Source of the DNA: Rhodobacteraceae bacterium NBU2976
Lineage (GTDB): Bacteria > Pseudomonadota > Alphaproteobacteria > Rhodobacterales > Rhodobacteraceae
Reading direction: 5' to 3'
DNA: 64,000 nt
Assembly: GCA_023630215.1 (NCBI GenBank)
Contig: JALPRQ010000001.1
Span: 1,736,001-1,800,000, forward strand
Positions 9,286-18,227 of this stretch are shown here, piece after piece. The notes below the pieces were generated by a model that was not told the DNA's origin, searched no databases, and saw only the letters and a list, made by a program, of their open reading frames with translations. The translations under genes were made by a program, and so were the position numbers. How positions within the stretch are numbered: the stretch's first letter is position 1; every line of letters begins with the position of its first letter.

Positions 9286-11679
9286 CTATCGTGACCACCA
9301 ACCAGTACGCTTGGGTTTCTTTGGCTCGTCCGGGATTTGCTCGGCCGCCTGTGTAGGGGCGGCGGCTTCGGCCATCTCGGGAACGGGTTCAGGTTTAATC
9401 TCTTCGGCTTTCGGCGTCTCGGGCTTTGGAGCGTCCGCTGCCTCCTCCACCTTAGGGGCGTCAGGTTCTGAAACCGCGGCAGCCTCTTCTTCAACAGCTT
9501 TGGTCTTTGCCTTCGATGTGCGCGAACGGCTGCTTGTCGATTTTGGTTTGGACTTGGGTTTTTGCACCGACGTTTCAGGAACCTCTACCGGGGTGTTGTC
9601 TGTCTCGTCGAGATCAACAACTTCGCCAAGTGGAGAATCTTTGGCAGACTGAGGGTGCGCCGAGCTTTCGCCAGACTCGTCGTCCAGGTTATTCTGATTT
9701 TCCACATTATTATCAAAGGCTTGAGAACCGTTTCTGCCCTTGCCGCCCCGTTTGCGACGGCGCCGTTTTTTCTTGGGAGCGTCGTCCGACGATTGGGGCT
9801 CGTCCTCCTCGATGTTGCTATATTCGACTTCGACCAATGCGGCCGGTTCTACTTCGGGAATAATGCGTGTAGCGGTTTTCAAACGCTCCAAGCGATATTC
9901 GGGACTGATCAACGCGGCATCAGCTTCGATGCGTACGGATAATCCAAACCGCGTTTCGATCATCGTGACCCGTTCGCGTTTTTCATTCAGCATGTAGTTC
10001 GCAACGCCAATCGGGGCGCTGACAACAACTTCCTTGCAGCGATTGCGAACGCCTTCCTCTTCCAGCTCTCGCAGGATCGCAAGTGACATGGAATCAATAG
10101 AACGGGTAATTCCGGTGCCGTGACAATGCGGGCAGGGCTGTGTTGTTGCCTCCAACATGCCGGGACGCAGACGTTGGCGGGACATTTCCAACAACCCAAA
10201 TCCGGATATGCGCCCAATCTGAATGCGGGCACGATCCGATTTCAGCTTTTCTTTCAGCTTTTTTTCGACCGCCAGATTGTTCTTGCGTTCGTCCATGTCG
10301 ATAAAATCGATCACGATCAGACCCGCAAGATCGCGCAACCGCAATTGCCGGGCAATTTCCTCGGCTGCTTCCAGGTTGGTCTTGCGCGCGGTCTCTTCGA
10401 TCGAGCTTTCTTTGGTCGCACGACCCGAGTTCACGTCGATTGCAACCAACGCCTCTGTGACACCAATGACGATATAGCCACCAGATTTCAGCTGAACAGT
10501 CGGATTGAACATGCCCGTCAGATAGCTTTCGACCTGATAGCGCGAGAACAATGGCAATACATCTTTATATTGCTTCACGTTTTTCGCGTGAGACGGCATT
10601 AGCATCTTCATATAATCTTTGGCTTCGCGATAACCGCGATCACCATCAATCATAATTTCTTCGATATCATTGTTATAAAGATCGCGGATGGATCGTTTGA
10701 TCAGGCTGCCTTCTTCATAGATCAGCGCAGGCGCAATGGATTTTAGCGTGTTGTCGCGAATTTGTTCCCATTGACGCAATAGATATTCGTAATCGCGTTT
10801 GATTTCCGATTTGGTCCGCTGGGCTCCGGCTGTGCGGACAATCAGGCCCGCCCCATCCGGGACCTCGATGTCGGATGCGATTTCTTTCAGTTTCTTGCGA
10901 TCCGCAGGATTGGTGATTTTGCGACTGATGCCACCACCACGCGCAGTGTTGGGCATCAATACACAGTAGCGCCCGGCAAGCGAAAGATAGGTGGTTAGGG
11001 CTGCGCCCTTGTTTCCACGTTCTTCTTTTTCGACTTGAACCAACAGGATCTGACGAACTTTGATCACTTCCTGAATCTTATATCGCCGCGGACGCGACCG
11101 ACGTGGACGCACTTCTTCGATGATATCGTCGGATGCGCCAATCTCTTCTGCGACTTCAGGCGCAACACTATCCTGATCGTCTTCGTCAGTGTCAGCGTCG
11201 GCCATATCTACATTTCCGGGGGCGGAAGCCTCATCCGTGGGAACCGTATCGTCTTCGATCTCTTCAGCGACGACATCGTCATCGGTTGCGTCCTCAGCCC
11301 CAAGATCGGTTTTTGCTGCACGTACGATTTTCTTACCGGGTTTGGAGCGCCGGTTTTCAGCGGCCTCTTCCTCGGCACGAAGGCGTTCCGCTTCAGCCGC
11401 CTCCTCTTCCAGCAGGACCTTTCGATCCGCTGCGGGGATCTGGTAATAGTCTGGATGGATATTGTTAAATGCAAGGAAACCATGACGATTTCCGCCGTAA
11501 TCCACAAAAGCGGCCTGAAGTGAGGGTTCAACCCGTGTCACTTTGGCCAGATATATGTTTCCGGTTAGTTGGCGTTTGCTGAAAGATTCGAAATCGAATT
11601 CATCAACACGGTTTCCTTCAACCACAACAACACGCGTTTCCTCGGTGTGTGTGGCGTCGATAAGCATTTTTCTGGACAT
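9286..11679 (-). CDS. rne: Ribonuclease E/G family endoribonuclease
   Basis: Single-strand-specific endonuclease that initiates mRNA decay and processes rRNA and tRNA precursors. The protein is 797 aa. The S1 domain (from about residue 37) is split by a long charged insert (about 90-195, Glu/Asp-rich with RPRRSRPRRY at its end), as in other alphaproteobacterial RNase E proteins. The catalytic Mg ligands appear as Asp415 (VAIDVNSGR) and Asp458 (IVIDFIDMDER); the zinc-link CPHC is at 516-519. The C-terminal quarter is low-complexity and basic/acidic (KKKRRRRKRGGKGR), the likely degradosome scaffold, ending KRTGWWSR. It diverges from mrcA across a 476-base gap that includes its long leader. Confidence 0.95.
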   Translation of the reverse strand: MSRKMLIDATHTEETRVVVVEGNRVDEFDFESFSKRQLTGNIYLAKVTRVEPSLQAAFVDYGGNRHGFLAFNNIHPDYYQIPAADRKVLLEEEAAEAERLRAEEEAAENRRSKPGKKIVRAAKTDLGAEDATDDDVVAEEIEDDTVPTDEASAPGNVDMADADTDEDDQDSVAPEVAEEIGASDDIIEEVRPRRSRPRRYKIQEVIKVRQILLVQVEKEERGNKGAALTTYLSLAGRYCVLMPNTARGGGISRKITNPADRKKLKEIASDIEVPDGAGLIVRTAGAQRTKSEIKRDYEYLLRQWEQIRDNTLKSIAPALIYEEGSLIKRSIRDLYNNDIEEIMIDGDRGYREAKDYMKMLMPSHAKNVKQYKDVLPLFSRYQVESYLTGMFNPTVQLKSGGYIVIGVTEALVAIDVNSGRATKESSIEETARKTNLEAAEEIARQLRLRDLAGLIVIDFIDMDERKNNLAVEKKLKEKLKSDRARIQIGRISGFGLLEMSRQRLRPGMLEATTQPCPHCHGTGITRSIDSMSLAILRELEEEGVRNRCKEVVVSAPIGVANYMLNEKRERVTMIETRFGLSVRIEADAALISPEYRLERLKTATRIIPEVEPAALVEVEYSNIEEDEPQSSDDAPKKKRRRRKRGGKGRNGSQAFDNNVENQNNLDDESGESSAHPQSAKDSPLGEVVDLDETDNTPVEVPETSVQKPKSKPKSTSSRSRTSKAKTKAVEEEAAAVSEPDAPKVEEAADAPKPETPKAEEIKPEPVPEMAEAAAPTQAAEQIPDEPKKPKRTGWWSR

Positions 11680-12155
11680 TGAAACTTTCTGTCACGCACT
11701 TTGGCCGGGTGAAATGCCCGGTTAAAAAGTTGCGGTGTGTCTGTTTGGGGATGCGTACGCGCACGTAAAACGACGGCAAATTGAGTTTGCCGGTCAATCG
11801 TTACTGATGTGTCGTCGCGTTTCATCGCGGTTATTTCCTTAGCGCATCACTGCGCCTGATTTCATGTCGCCGATCTTGGCGAAATTTGCGGGTGGCGCGG
11901 TGCGCCTGTTCTTTTCCAAAGGGGCAAATCGCCCGACACTCTGGTTTTGAACGAAACTCTCTCACAGCGGCAGTTCGCCGATGTATTTCTGATATAGACA
12001 TTTCTGATTGATGATTACAATCGAAATCAGGTTAAACTGTTGCGCATCAGGGAATACGGATCACTTTTCAAGGCATTCTGGTGCCACAGAATGGTGTTTT
12101 GACCTGACCGCACCTCTATCTTATAGGGGTGGGTAAGTTACGGATCGAGTCGACT
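11680..12155. other. 476-base divergent intergenic region with rne leader hairpins
   Basis: No convincing gene. On the rne side are two hairpins: CCGGG/CCCGG (11705-11721) and CGGCAAA/TTTGCCG (11774-11792, 7-bp stem, 5-base loop), plus a GGGC/GCCC stem near 11922-11934. These fall where a structured rne 5' untranslated region would be; RNase E autoregulates through its leader in enterobacteria, and whether that applies here is inference. Around 12006-12030 is another inverted repeat (GATTG-N7-CAATC). The mrcA promoter lies at the right end. Confidence 0.5.
12099..12127 (+). promoter_or_regulatory. Predicted housekeeping promoter of mrcA
   Basis: TTGACC (12099-12104) and TATAGG (12122-12127) are separated by exactly 17 bases, giving a transcription start near 12134, about 22 bases before the mrcA ATG. 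A GAGTC site (GANTC, the CcrM methylation sequence) follows at 12147-12151. Predicted by eye only. Confidence 0.5.
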
Positions 12156-14696
12156 ATGCGCTTTTTGCTGAACTTTCTGGGTTTCATTTTTAGCTGGCTG
12201 ACGCTTGGCGCGATTTCGGGTGCGTTTGCCTTCATGTTCGTAATCTGGACGTTCAGTGGTGATCTGCCCAATCATGAACAATTGGCCGTCTATGAACCGC
12301 CAACCCTGTCGCGTATTTATTCAGGTGACGGCGACCTGATGGACGAATTTGCCCGCGAACGTCGCTTGTTTACCCCCATCGACGAGATTCCCGATCTGGT
12401 CAAACAGGCCTTTATCAGCGCCGAGGACAAGAATTTCTATAACCATGCGGGGTATGACCCGGTGCAAATTCTGGCGGCGCTTTATGACGCGGCGCGCGGG
12501 GGGCGTTTGCGCGGGGCATCGACGATTACGCAGCAGGTAATGAAGAACTTCCTGTTGGATGGCAGTCGGCAGATCGAACGCAAGATCAAGGAAATTGTTC
12601 TGGCGGCAAGGATCGAAAACACCCTGACCAAGGACGAAATTCTGAGTCTTTATCTTAACGAGATTTTTTTGGGTCAGAATTCGTACGGGGTGACCGCCGC
12701 AGCGCAGACATATTTTAACAAATCCTTGGAAGAACTCACCATTGCCGAGGCGGCATTTCTGGCGATCCACCCAAAAGACCCCAACGAATATCATCCGGTT
12801 CGTAATCCCGAAGGGGCGATCACCCGACGCAATTTTGTTCTGAAAGAAATGTTCGAAAACGGTTACATCACGCGCGAACAGATGGAATCGGCGCAAGCGG
12901 AAGGGTTATCGACGGTTCAGGGCGGACAGATTTTGTCCTATCGCGATGAAATGCCCTATCGGAGTTATTTTACCAATGAAATCCGCCGACAATTGTCTTT
13001 CACGCTGGGGGAAGAGGAATTGTTCGCCGGCGGGCTTTCCATTCGTGCGACGATGGACCCCGAATTGCAAGAAGCCGCGGCAAAAGCCCTTCAAAAAGGG
13101 TTGGTGGCTTATGATCGTGGGCTCGAAGTCTATTATGGTCCGATTGCCGAGATTGACGGGGCCGAGGAGATGGACGAGAGCCAGTGGCGCAGCGCGCTAT
13201 CCTCGCGTGTTTTGCCGCGTGATATTGATGGCTGGTATCCTGCGCTGGTCTTGAAAGTTGGCGAAACCTCGGTTCGTGTCGGGATCGACAGCATCCCAGA
13301 AGACGAAGACGGACATTATCTGTTTGTGCGCGACGCTCAGTGGGCGCGACCCTTGGATGAAAATAATCGTCCTGGCTCACGCCCTGATCAGGCTGCCGAT
13401 ATCTGGAAAGTTGGCGATGTTGTCATGGTCTCTCGGCAGGAAACAGATGATGAAGTCAAATGGGTGCTGGAACAAATCCCGGCTGTGCAGGGCGGTTTTG
13501 TGGCGATGGATACCCAGACAGGGCGCGTTCTGGCCATGCAAGGCGGGTTTTCATATCTGACAAGTGAATTCAACCGCGCCACACAGGCCAAACGTCAACC
13601 CGGGTCATCCTTTAAACCGTTTGTATATGCGGCGGCGCTCGACAACGGGTATACACCTGCAACGATTGTCGTAGACGCACCAGTTGAAGTGGAAACCGCC
13701 GAGGGGATTTGGCGCCCACAGAATGCGTCGTTGAAATTTTATGGACCGGCCCCAATGCGCACGGGTATTGAACAGTCCCGTAACTTGATGACCGTCCGAA
13801 TTGCTCAATCTATCGGAATGGATGTTGTATCGGCCTATGCCGAACGGTTTGGCGTTTATGAAAACATGCCCCCGTTGCTGTCCTATTCGCTTGGGGCAGG
13901 GGAAACAACGCTTTACCAGATGGTGACTGCCTATGCGATGTTTGCCAATGGTGGTCTGCGGATCGAACCGACCCTGGTTGACCGCGTACAGGATCGGTAT
14001 GGTGTAACAATATACCGGCATGATCAGCGCGATTGTACCGACTGTCAGGGGGATCAGATTCCGACCGATCAGGAGCCATGGGTGCGCACGAACGCAACAC
14101 GGATCATGGATCAGATCACAGCCTATCAGCTAACCTCGATGATGCAGGGGGTGACGCAACGTGGCACGGCGGCCAAGACTGTAGGATCGGTGCTGGGCGT
14201 ACCTATCGCTGGCAAAACCGGGACAACGAACGAGGCAAAAGACGCCTGGTTCATCGGCTTCACCCCGAAAATTGTAGCCGGGTGTTACATTGGATACGAC
14301 ACGCCCATTCCGATGGGGCGTGGAGCCTATGGAGGGGATCTGTGTGGTCCGATATTCTCGGATTTCATGAAGGTCGCATTGGAAATGTTCCCAACCACCC
14401 GGTTTGATCAACCTCCGGGGTCGGTGTTTGTGAAAATGGATCGTTTTTCTGGTGTGCGTCTTCCCGATGATGCCACCGGAGATTACGTGATCACCGAGTT
14501 GTTCCGCGAAGGTGAAGAGCCGTTGTACGGCGCTTACGGCGAATATATCGATGGCGGATTCACAATGGGGCGCGATTTGCTGTTCTTTGGACGTGGAGAG
14601 GAAGAAACCTACGACACGATACAATTGAATGGGGAAACCATTATCGTGCCCGCCAACACCACTTTTGGGTCAATTTCCACAGGTGGGCAATATTAA
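12156..14696 (+). CDS. mrcA: Penicillin-binding protein 1A, bifunctional transglycosylase/transpeptidase
   Basis: Class A PBP that polymerises glycan strands from lipid II and cross-links peptides in the periplasm. The protein is 846 aa from ATG 12156 (a GTG nine codons earlier is rejected; the ATG gives a typical short cytoplasmic tail). A transmembrane helix spans about 8-33. The GT51 domain has the catalytic Glu near residue 90 (SAEDKNFY) and GASTITQQVMKNF. An OB-like insert precedes the transpeptidase domain, which has Ser484-x-x-Lys487 (SSFK), SRN (QSRNLM) and Lys687-Thr-Gly (KTGTTNE). prfB follows 66 bases downstream. Confidence 0.97.
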   Translation: MRFLLNFLGFIFSWLTLGAISGAFAFMFVIWTFSGDLPNHEQLAVYEPPTLSRIYSGDGDLMDEFARERRLFTPIDEIPDLVKQAFISAEDKNFYNHAGYDPVQILAALYDAARGGRLRGASTITQQVMKNFLLDGSRQIERKIKEIVLAARIENTLTKDEILSLYLNEIFLGQNSYGVTAAAQTYFNKSLEELTIAEAAFLAIHPKDPNEYHPVRNPEGAITRRNFVLKEMFENGYITREQMESAQAEGLSTVQGGQILSYRDEMPYRSYFTNEIRRQLSFTLGEEELFAGGLSIRATMDPELQEAAAKALQKGLVAYDRGLEVYYGPIAEIDGAEEMDESQWRSALSSRVLPRDIDGWYPALVLKVGETSVRVGIDSIPEDEDGHYLFVRDAQWARPLDENNRPGSRPDQAADIWKVGDVVMVSRQETDDEVKWVLEQIPAVQGGFVAMDTQTGRVLAMQGGFSYLTSEFNRATQAKRQPGSSFKPFVYAAALDNGYTPATIVVDAPVEVETAEGIWRPQNASLKFYGPAPMRTGIEQSRNLMTVRIAQSIGMDVVSAYAERFGVYENMPPLLSYSLGAGETTLYQMVTAYAMFANGGLRIEPTLVDRVQDRYGVTIYRHDQRDCTDCQGDQIPTDQEPWVRTNATRIMDQITAYQLTSMMQGVTQRGTAAKTVGSVLGVPIAGKTGTTNEAKDAWFIGFTPKIVAGCYIGYDTPIPMGRGAYGGDLCGPIFSDFMKVALEMFPTTRFDQPPGSVFVKMDRFSGVRLPDDATGDYVITELFREGEEPLYGAYGEYIDGGFTMGRDLLFFGRGEEETYDTIQLNGETIIVPANTTFGSISTGGQY

Positions 14697-14762
14697 CCCC
14701 TCTTTACCCTGACTTACTGGCTGGTTAGACAACCGTCAGATGAACATCCTTGCGGAGTAACG

Positions 14763-15887
14763 ATGCGCGCCGAAATCGAAAATCTGGTTGAAGATATTCA
14801 GAAATCTTTGAAACTGCTGGCGCAGCGTATGGACTATGGCACCGCCAAGCACAGGATGGAAGAATTTGACGCAATGTCCGAAGACCCGACATTGTGGGAT
14901 GATCCCGAGAAGGCGCAAAAACTGATGCGTGAACGCCAGGCCCTGACAGACGCAGTAGAACGCTATGAAAGCCTGTCGAGCGAATTGCAGGACAATATTG
15001 ACCTGATCGAACTTGGCGAGATGGAAGACGATGCCGAGGTCGTCAAAGAAGCCGAGGCTGCAATCGTCGAATTGAAAACGCGCGCCGATGCGGCAGAGCT
15101 GGAAGCGTTGCTGAATGGTGAGGCGGATTCCAACGACACATTTGTCGAAATCAACGCCGGGGCAGGGGGAACCGAAAGCTGCGACTGGGCTTCCATGTTA
15201 GCGCGGATGTATGTTCGCTGGGCCGAGAAAAAGGGCTACAAGGTGGAAACCATGTCCTATACGGCAGGGGAAGAAGCCGGGATCAAATCGGTGACCTATA
15301 AGATCACAGGTCATAACGCCTATGGTTGGCTGAAGAGCGAAAGCGGCGTGCACCGCTTGGTCCGGATCAGCCCGTTTGATGCGGCAGCAAAACGACATAC
15401 GTCATTTTCGTCAGTCTGGGTGTATCCCGTGATCGACGACACGATAGAGATCGATATCAACCCATCGGAAATTCGCGTCGATACTTTCCGCTCATCGGGC
15501 GCGGGTGGTCAGCACGTGAACACAACTGACTCGGCCGTTCGCATTACGCATATTCCGACCGGTATCGTGGTGACCTCATCCGAGAAATCGCAACACCAGA
15601 ACCGGGCAAACTGTATGGCTGCCCTGAAATCGCGACTGTATGAGTTGGAAATGCGCAAACGCACTCAATCCATACAGGACGCACATGATAATAAGGGGGA
15701 TGCAGGCTGGGGCAATCAGATCCGATCATATGTTCTGCAACCCTATCAAATGGTGAAAGACCTGCGCACGAACGAAGAAACGTCAGACACCAAAGGGGTG
15801 CTGGACGGCGATCTGGACAGGTTCATGGCGGCAACGCTGGCACAGGATGCTGTTGGTAAAACCCGGGGTGAAGCCCAAAGCGAGTAA
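14763..15887 (+). CDS. prfB: Peptide chain release factor 2
   Basis: Recognises UGA and UAA stop codons and triggers peptide release. The stop-reading tripeptide Ser-Pro-Phe is at 203-205 (RISPFDAA) and the catalytic GGQ is at 248-250 ([10 protein letters not shown]). The protein is 374 aa and is encoded in one uninterrupted frame: the autoregulatory +1 frameshift found in many prfB genes is absent. GGAG lies about six bases before the ATG. rnd starts two bases after the stop, so the two are co-transcribed, probably with mrcA. Confidence 0.98.
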   Translation: MRAEIENLVEDIQKSLKLLAQRMDYGTAKHRMEEFDAMSEDPTLWDDPEKAQKLMRERQALTDAVERYESLSSELQDNIDLIELGEMEDDAEVVKEAEAAIVELKTRADAAELEALLNGEADSNDTFVEINAGAGGTESCDWASMLARMYVRWAEKKGYKVETMSYTAGEEAGIKSVTYKITGHNAYGWLKSESGVHRLVRISPFDAAAKRHTSFSSVWVYPVIDDTIEIDINPSEIRVDTFRSSGAGGQHVNTTDSAVRITHIPTGIVVTSSEKSQHQNRANCMAALKSRLYELEMRKRTQSIQDAHDNKGDAGWGNQIRSYVLQPYQMVKDLRTNEETSDTKGVLDGDLDRFMAATLAQDAVGKTRGEAQSE

Positions 15888-15889
15888 CG

Positions 15890-17050
15890 ATGAAAACACT
15901 TACAACAACGGATGAATTGTCCAAATTCTGCGCGGAATGCGCAAACCACCCCTATGTCACGGTTGACACGGAATTCCTGCGCGAACGGACCTACTATTCG
16001 CAATTGTGCCTAATCCAGCTGGCATTTCCGGGTGAAGGGGATCAGAACGCCGCATTGATCGATCCGCTCGTCGAGGGATTGGACCTCGCACCTCTTTATG
16101 AACTTTTCCGCAACGAGACCGTGGTAAAAGTTTTTCATGCAGCGCGTCAGGATCTGGAGATTTTCTTCACCGAAGGCGATACGTTACCTAAACCTTTCTT
16201 TGACACGCAGATCGCTGCGATGGTGTGTGGGTTTGGTGAACAGGTCGGATACGAAACACTGGTGCGCCAGATCGCCAAGGCAAGTATCGACAAATCGTCG
16301 CGCTTTACGGATTGGAGCCGTCGCCCCTTGTCTGATAAGCAACAGGCTTACGCGCTAGCTGACGTGACTCATTTGCGGGTCATTTATGAATTTCTGGCCA
16401 AAGAACTTGCGCGAACAAACCGCACGGAATGGGTAGAAGAAGAAGTTGCCGTTCTTATGGATCCGGCGACCTATGTTGTCGAACCGACCGAAGCCTGGAA
16501 ACGTTTGAAAACACGAACAAATTCACGGAAATTTCTGTCAATAGTCAAAGAGTTAGCAGAGTTTCGCGAGATTCTGGCCCGCGACCGCAACATCCCCAGG
16601 AACCGGATTTTTAAAGATGATGCGTTGATGGAATTGGCCGCAACGCGCCCCAAAAACCTTGGAGATTTGGGCAAATCGCGATTGCTGCTGCGTGACGCCC
16701 GCAAAGGTGAAATTGCTGATGGCATCCTTGCGGCAATTGCCCGAGGCGAAGCCTGCCCACCCGAAGATATGCCCATGGTGCCTGAACAGAAACAACGGCG
16801 AAATGGAACGGAATCCTTGTCGGATTTGTTGCGCGTATTGTTGAAAGCTAAAGCCGAGGAATATGGCGTTGCCCAAAAACTTATCGCAACCGCCAGCGAC
16901 CTTGATGATCTTGCCAATGGCGACGATGACGGTGTGCAGGCTTTGCGTGGGTGGCGTCACAAAGTGTTTGGCGCTGACGCATTGAGATTACGCGAAGGCA
17001 AAATTGCCCTTTCGGCAACGCCCCAAGGGGTAAAACTGGTCACGTTGTGA
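15890..17050 (+). CDS. rnd: Ribonuclease D
   Basis: 3'-5' exoribonuclease of the DEDD family that trims tRNA and other stable RNA precursors. Exo I is VDTEFLRERTYYSQLCLIQ (Asp and Glu metal ligands), Exo II lies around FHAARQDLE, and Exo III includes the later YALADVTHL Asp. A C-terminal HRDC domain (FREILARDRNIPRNRIFKDD) is present. The protein has 386 aa, the family length. The ATG overlaps the prfB stop region by spacing alone (two-base gap), indicating coupled translation. Its stop overlaps the GTG start of the next gene by four bases. Confidence 0.95.
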   Translation: MKTLTTTDELSKFCAECANHPYVTVDTEFLRERTYYSQLCLIQLAFPGEGDQNAALIDPLVEGLDLAPLYELFRNETVVKVFHAARQDLEIFFTEGDTLPKPFFDTQIAAMVCGFGEQVGYETLVRQIAKASIDKSSRFTDWSRRPLSDKQQAYALADVTHLRVIYEFLAKELARTNRTEWVEEEVAVLMDPATYVVEPTEAWKRLKTRTNSRKFLSIVKELAEFREILARDRNIPRNRIFKDDALMELAATRPKNLGDLGKSRLLLRDARKGEIADGILAAIARGEACPPEDMPMVPEQKQRRNGTESLSDLLRVLLKAKAEEYGVAQKLIATASDLDDLANGDDDGVQALRGWRHKVFGADALRLREGKIALSATPQGVKLVTL

Positions 17051-17772
17051 CACGGGCGGTTGCCATCATCGGTGGGTCGAAAGATGCAATCCTTTTGGCT
17101 GAAATTCTTGAGGGCAGCGGCGTTGATTATACCTTGTTTGAGACTGCCTCCTATTCCGCCAAGGGATTGAAAACACAAGTCTATACCCAAGATACCGACT
17201 GGAACGACGTGCTGGCGGCCTATGGATATATCATTGTGTCCCCGCATCCTTTTGCCTTTGACCCGCTGCGCAAGATTCAAGACATTCAACGCCCACAGGT
17301 CGCGCTGCGCCGTGCACCTTGGGAGGTTATTGACACTTGGATATCCGTTCCGACCGCTGAAGAGGCCGCCAAAACACTGCAAATGATGAACCCTGTGCAC
17401 CCTTTGCTTGCCATTGGTCGTGACCGTTTGCCGCCCTTTTTCGCCCTTGATCTTCCGGAAGTGCTGGTGCGCTGCCGGACCAAACCTTTCGCTGAAATGG
17501 CGGGACCCTGTCGCCCGCTGGATCAACCCGGCCCATTTAGCGTTGCACAGGAAATCGCCTTCTTTCAGGAAGCAGGTATCGATTGTCTGGTGGCCCACAA
17601 TTCAGGTGGAACTGGTGGATACCCCAAGCTTCAAGCCGCAAAAATGCTGGGTATCCCGGTTATTCTAATCGATATGCCGACCTGTCCATGGCGCAATATT
17701 TTGCCGACACCCGAGGATGCGCTTCTCTGGTTGCAGCAAGTTGGGCTAGACCTTGATCAGAACAACCACTAA
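17047..17772 (+). CDS. CobK/CbiJ-like precorrin-6A reductase family protein
   Basis: Resembles precorrin-6A reductases, NAD(P)H enzymes of cobalamin corrin-ring synthesis: an N-terminal Rossmann-like start (VAIIGGSKDAILLAEIL), HPFAFDPL where the family has a DATHPFA block, RRAPWEV, LLAIGRDRLPPFF, and the C-terminal signature HNSGGTGGYPKLQAAKMLG followed by IPVILIDMP. It has 241 aa, near family length. The family Asp/Thr of DATHPFA is changed to SPHPFA, so it may be a divergent paralogue. GTG start, 4-base overlap with rnd (GTGA), 29 bases before sufE. No other cob gene is nearby, but B12-dependent methionine genes are immediately downstream. Confidence 0.72.
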   Translation: MTRAVAIIGGSKDAILLAEILEGSGVDYTLFETASYSAKGLKTQVYTQDTDWNDVLAAYGYIIVSPHPFAFDPLRKIQDIQRPQVALRRAPWEVIDTWISVPTAEEAAKTLQMMNPVHPLLAIGRDRLPPFFALDLPEVLVRCRTKPFAEMAGPCRPLDQPGPFSVAQEIAFFQEAGIDCLVAHNSGGTGGYPKLQAAKMLGIPVILIDMPTCPWRNILPTPEDALLWLQQVGLDLDQNNH

Positions 17773-17801
17773 GTCACGCAAGACATATGCAGGAGGCGAA
17801 C

Positions 17802-18227
17802 ATGGCCAGCGCAGCGTTTGAAGCCATTGTTGACGATTTTGATTTTCTGGAAGAGTGGGAAGATCGGTACCGGTATGTGATTGAAATGGGGAAAAAGGCC
17901 CCCGGTCTGGACGAGAATCAGAAAATCCCTGAAACGCGGGTTTTGGGGTGTGCCAGCCAAGTGTGGATTGTTCCAGAAATCACTGACAACAGCATTGATT
18001 TCAAGGGGGATTCCGATGCGATGATCGTCAAGGGGCTGATCGCGGTGGTCCACGCATTATTTGCAGGGAACACCGCTGCGCAGATTTTGGAGATTGACGC
18101 GATGGCGGAACTCGGTCGCCTGGGATTGGATCAGCATTTGTCATCGCAACGCTCAAATGGCTTGCGCGCCATGATTAAGCGTATTAGGCAGATAGCCGAA
18201 GCACTGGAAGAGGATTTGACGGGATGA
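17802..18227 (+). CDS. sufE: SufE-family cysteine desulfuration protein
   Basis: Sulfur acceptor that takes persulfide from the cysteine desulfurase SufS and passes it to Fe-S cluster assembly. Conserved features are the FDFLEEWEDRYRYVIEMGK start and the acceptor Cys50 in RVLGCASQVW. The length is 141 aa. I start at ATG 17802, five bases after a perfect AGGAGG (17791-17796); an ATG five codons earlier lies upstream of that site. Its stop overlaps the next gene's ATG by four bases (ATGA). It is separate from any suf operon here. Confidence 0.93.
   Translation: MASAAFEAIVDDFDFLEEWEDRYRYVIEMGKKAPGLDENQKIPETRVLGCASQVWIVPEITDNSIDFKGDSDAMIVKGLIAVVHALFAGNTAAQILEIDAMAELGRLGLDQHLSSQRSNGLRAMIKRIRQIAEALEEDLTG

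Noticed and set aside
11035-11523. Long plus-strand open frame antisense to rne
   Set aside because: Falls within the acidic, repetitive coding region of rne; no family match or ribosome-binding site. The same applies to the other long antisense frames in rne.
14763-15000. Programmed frameshift in prfB
   Set aside because: The gene is open in a single frame from its ATG with no in-frame TGA after the first 25 codons.
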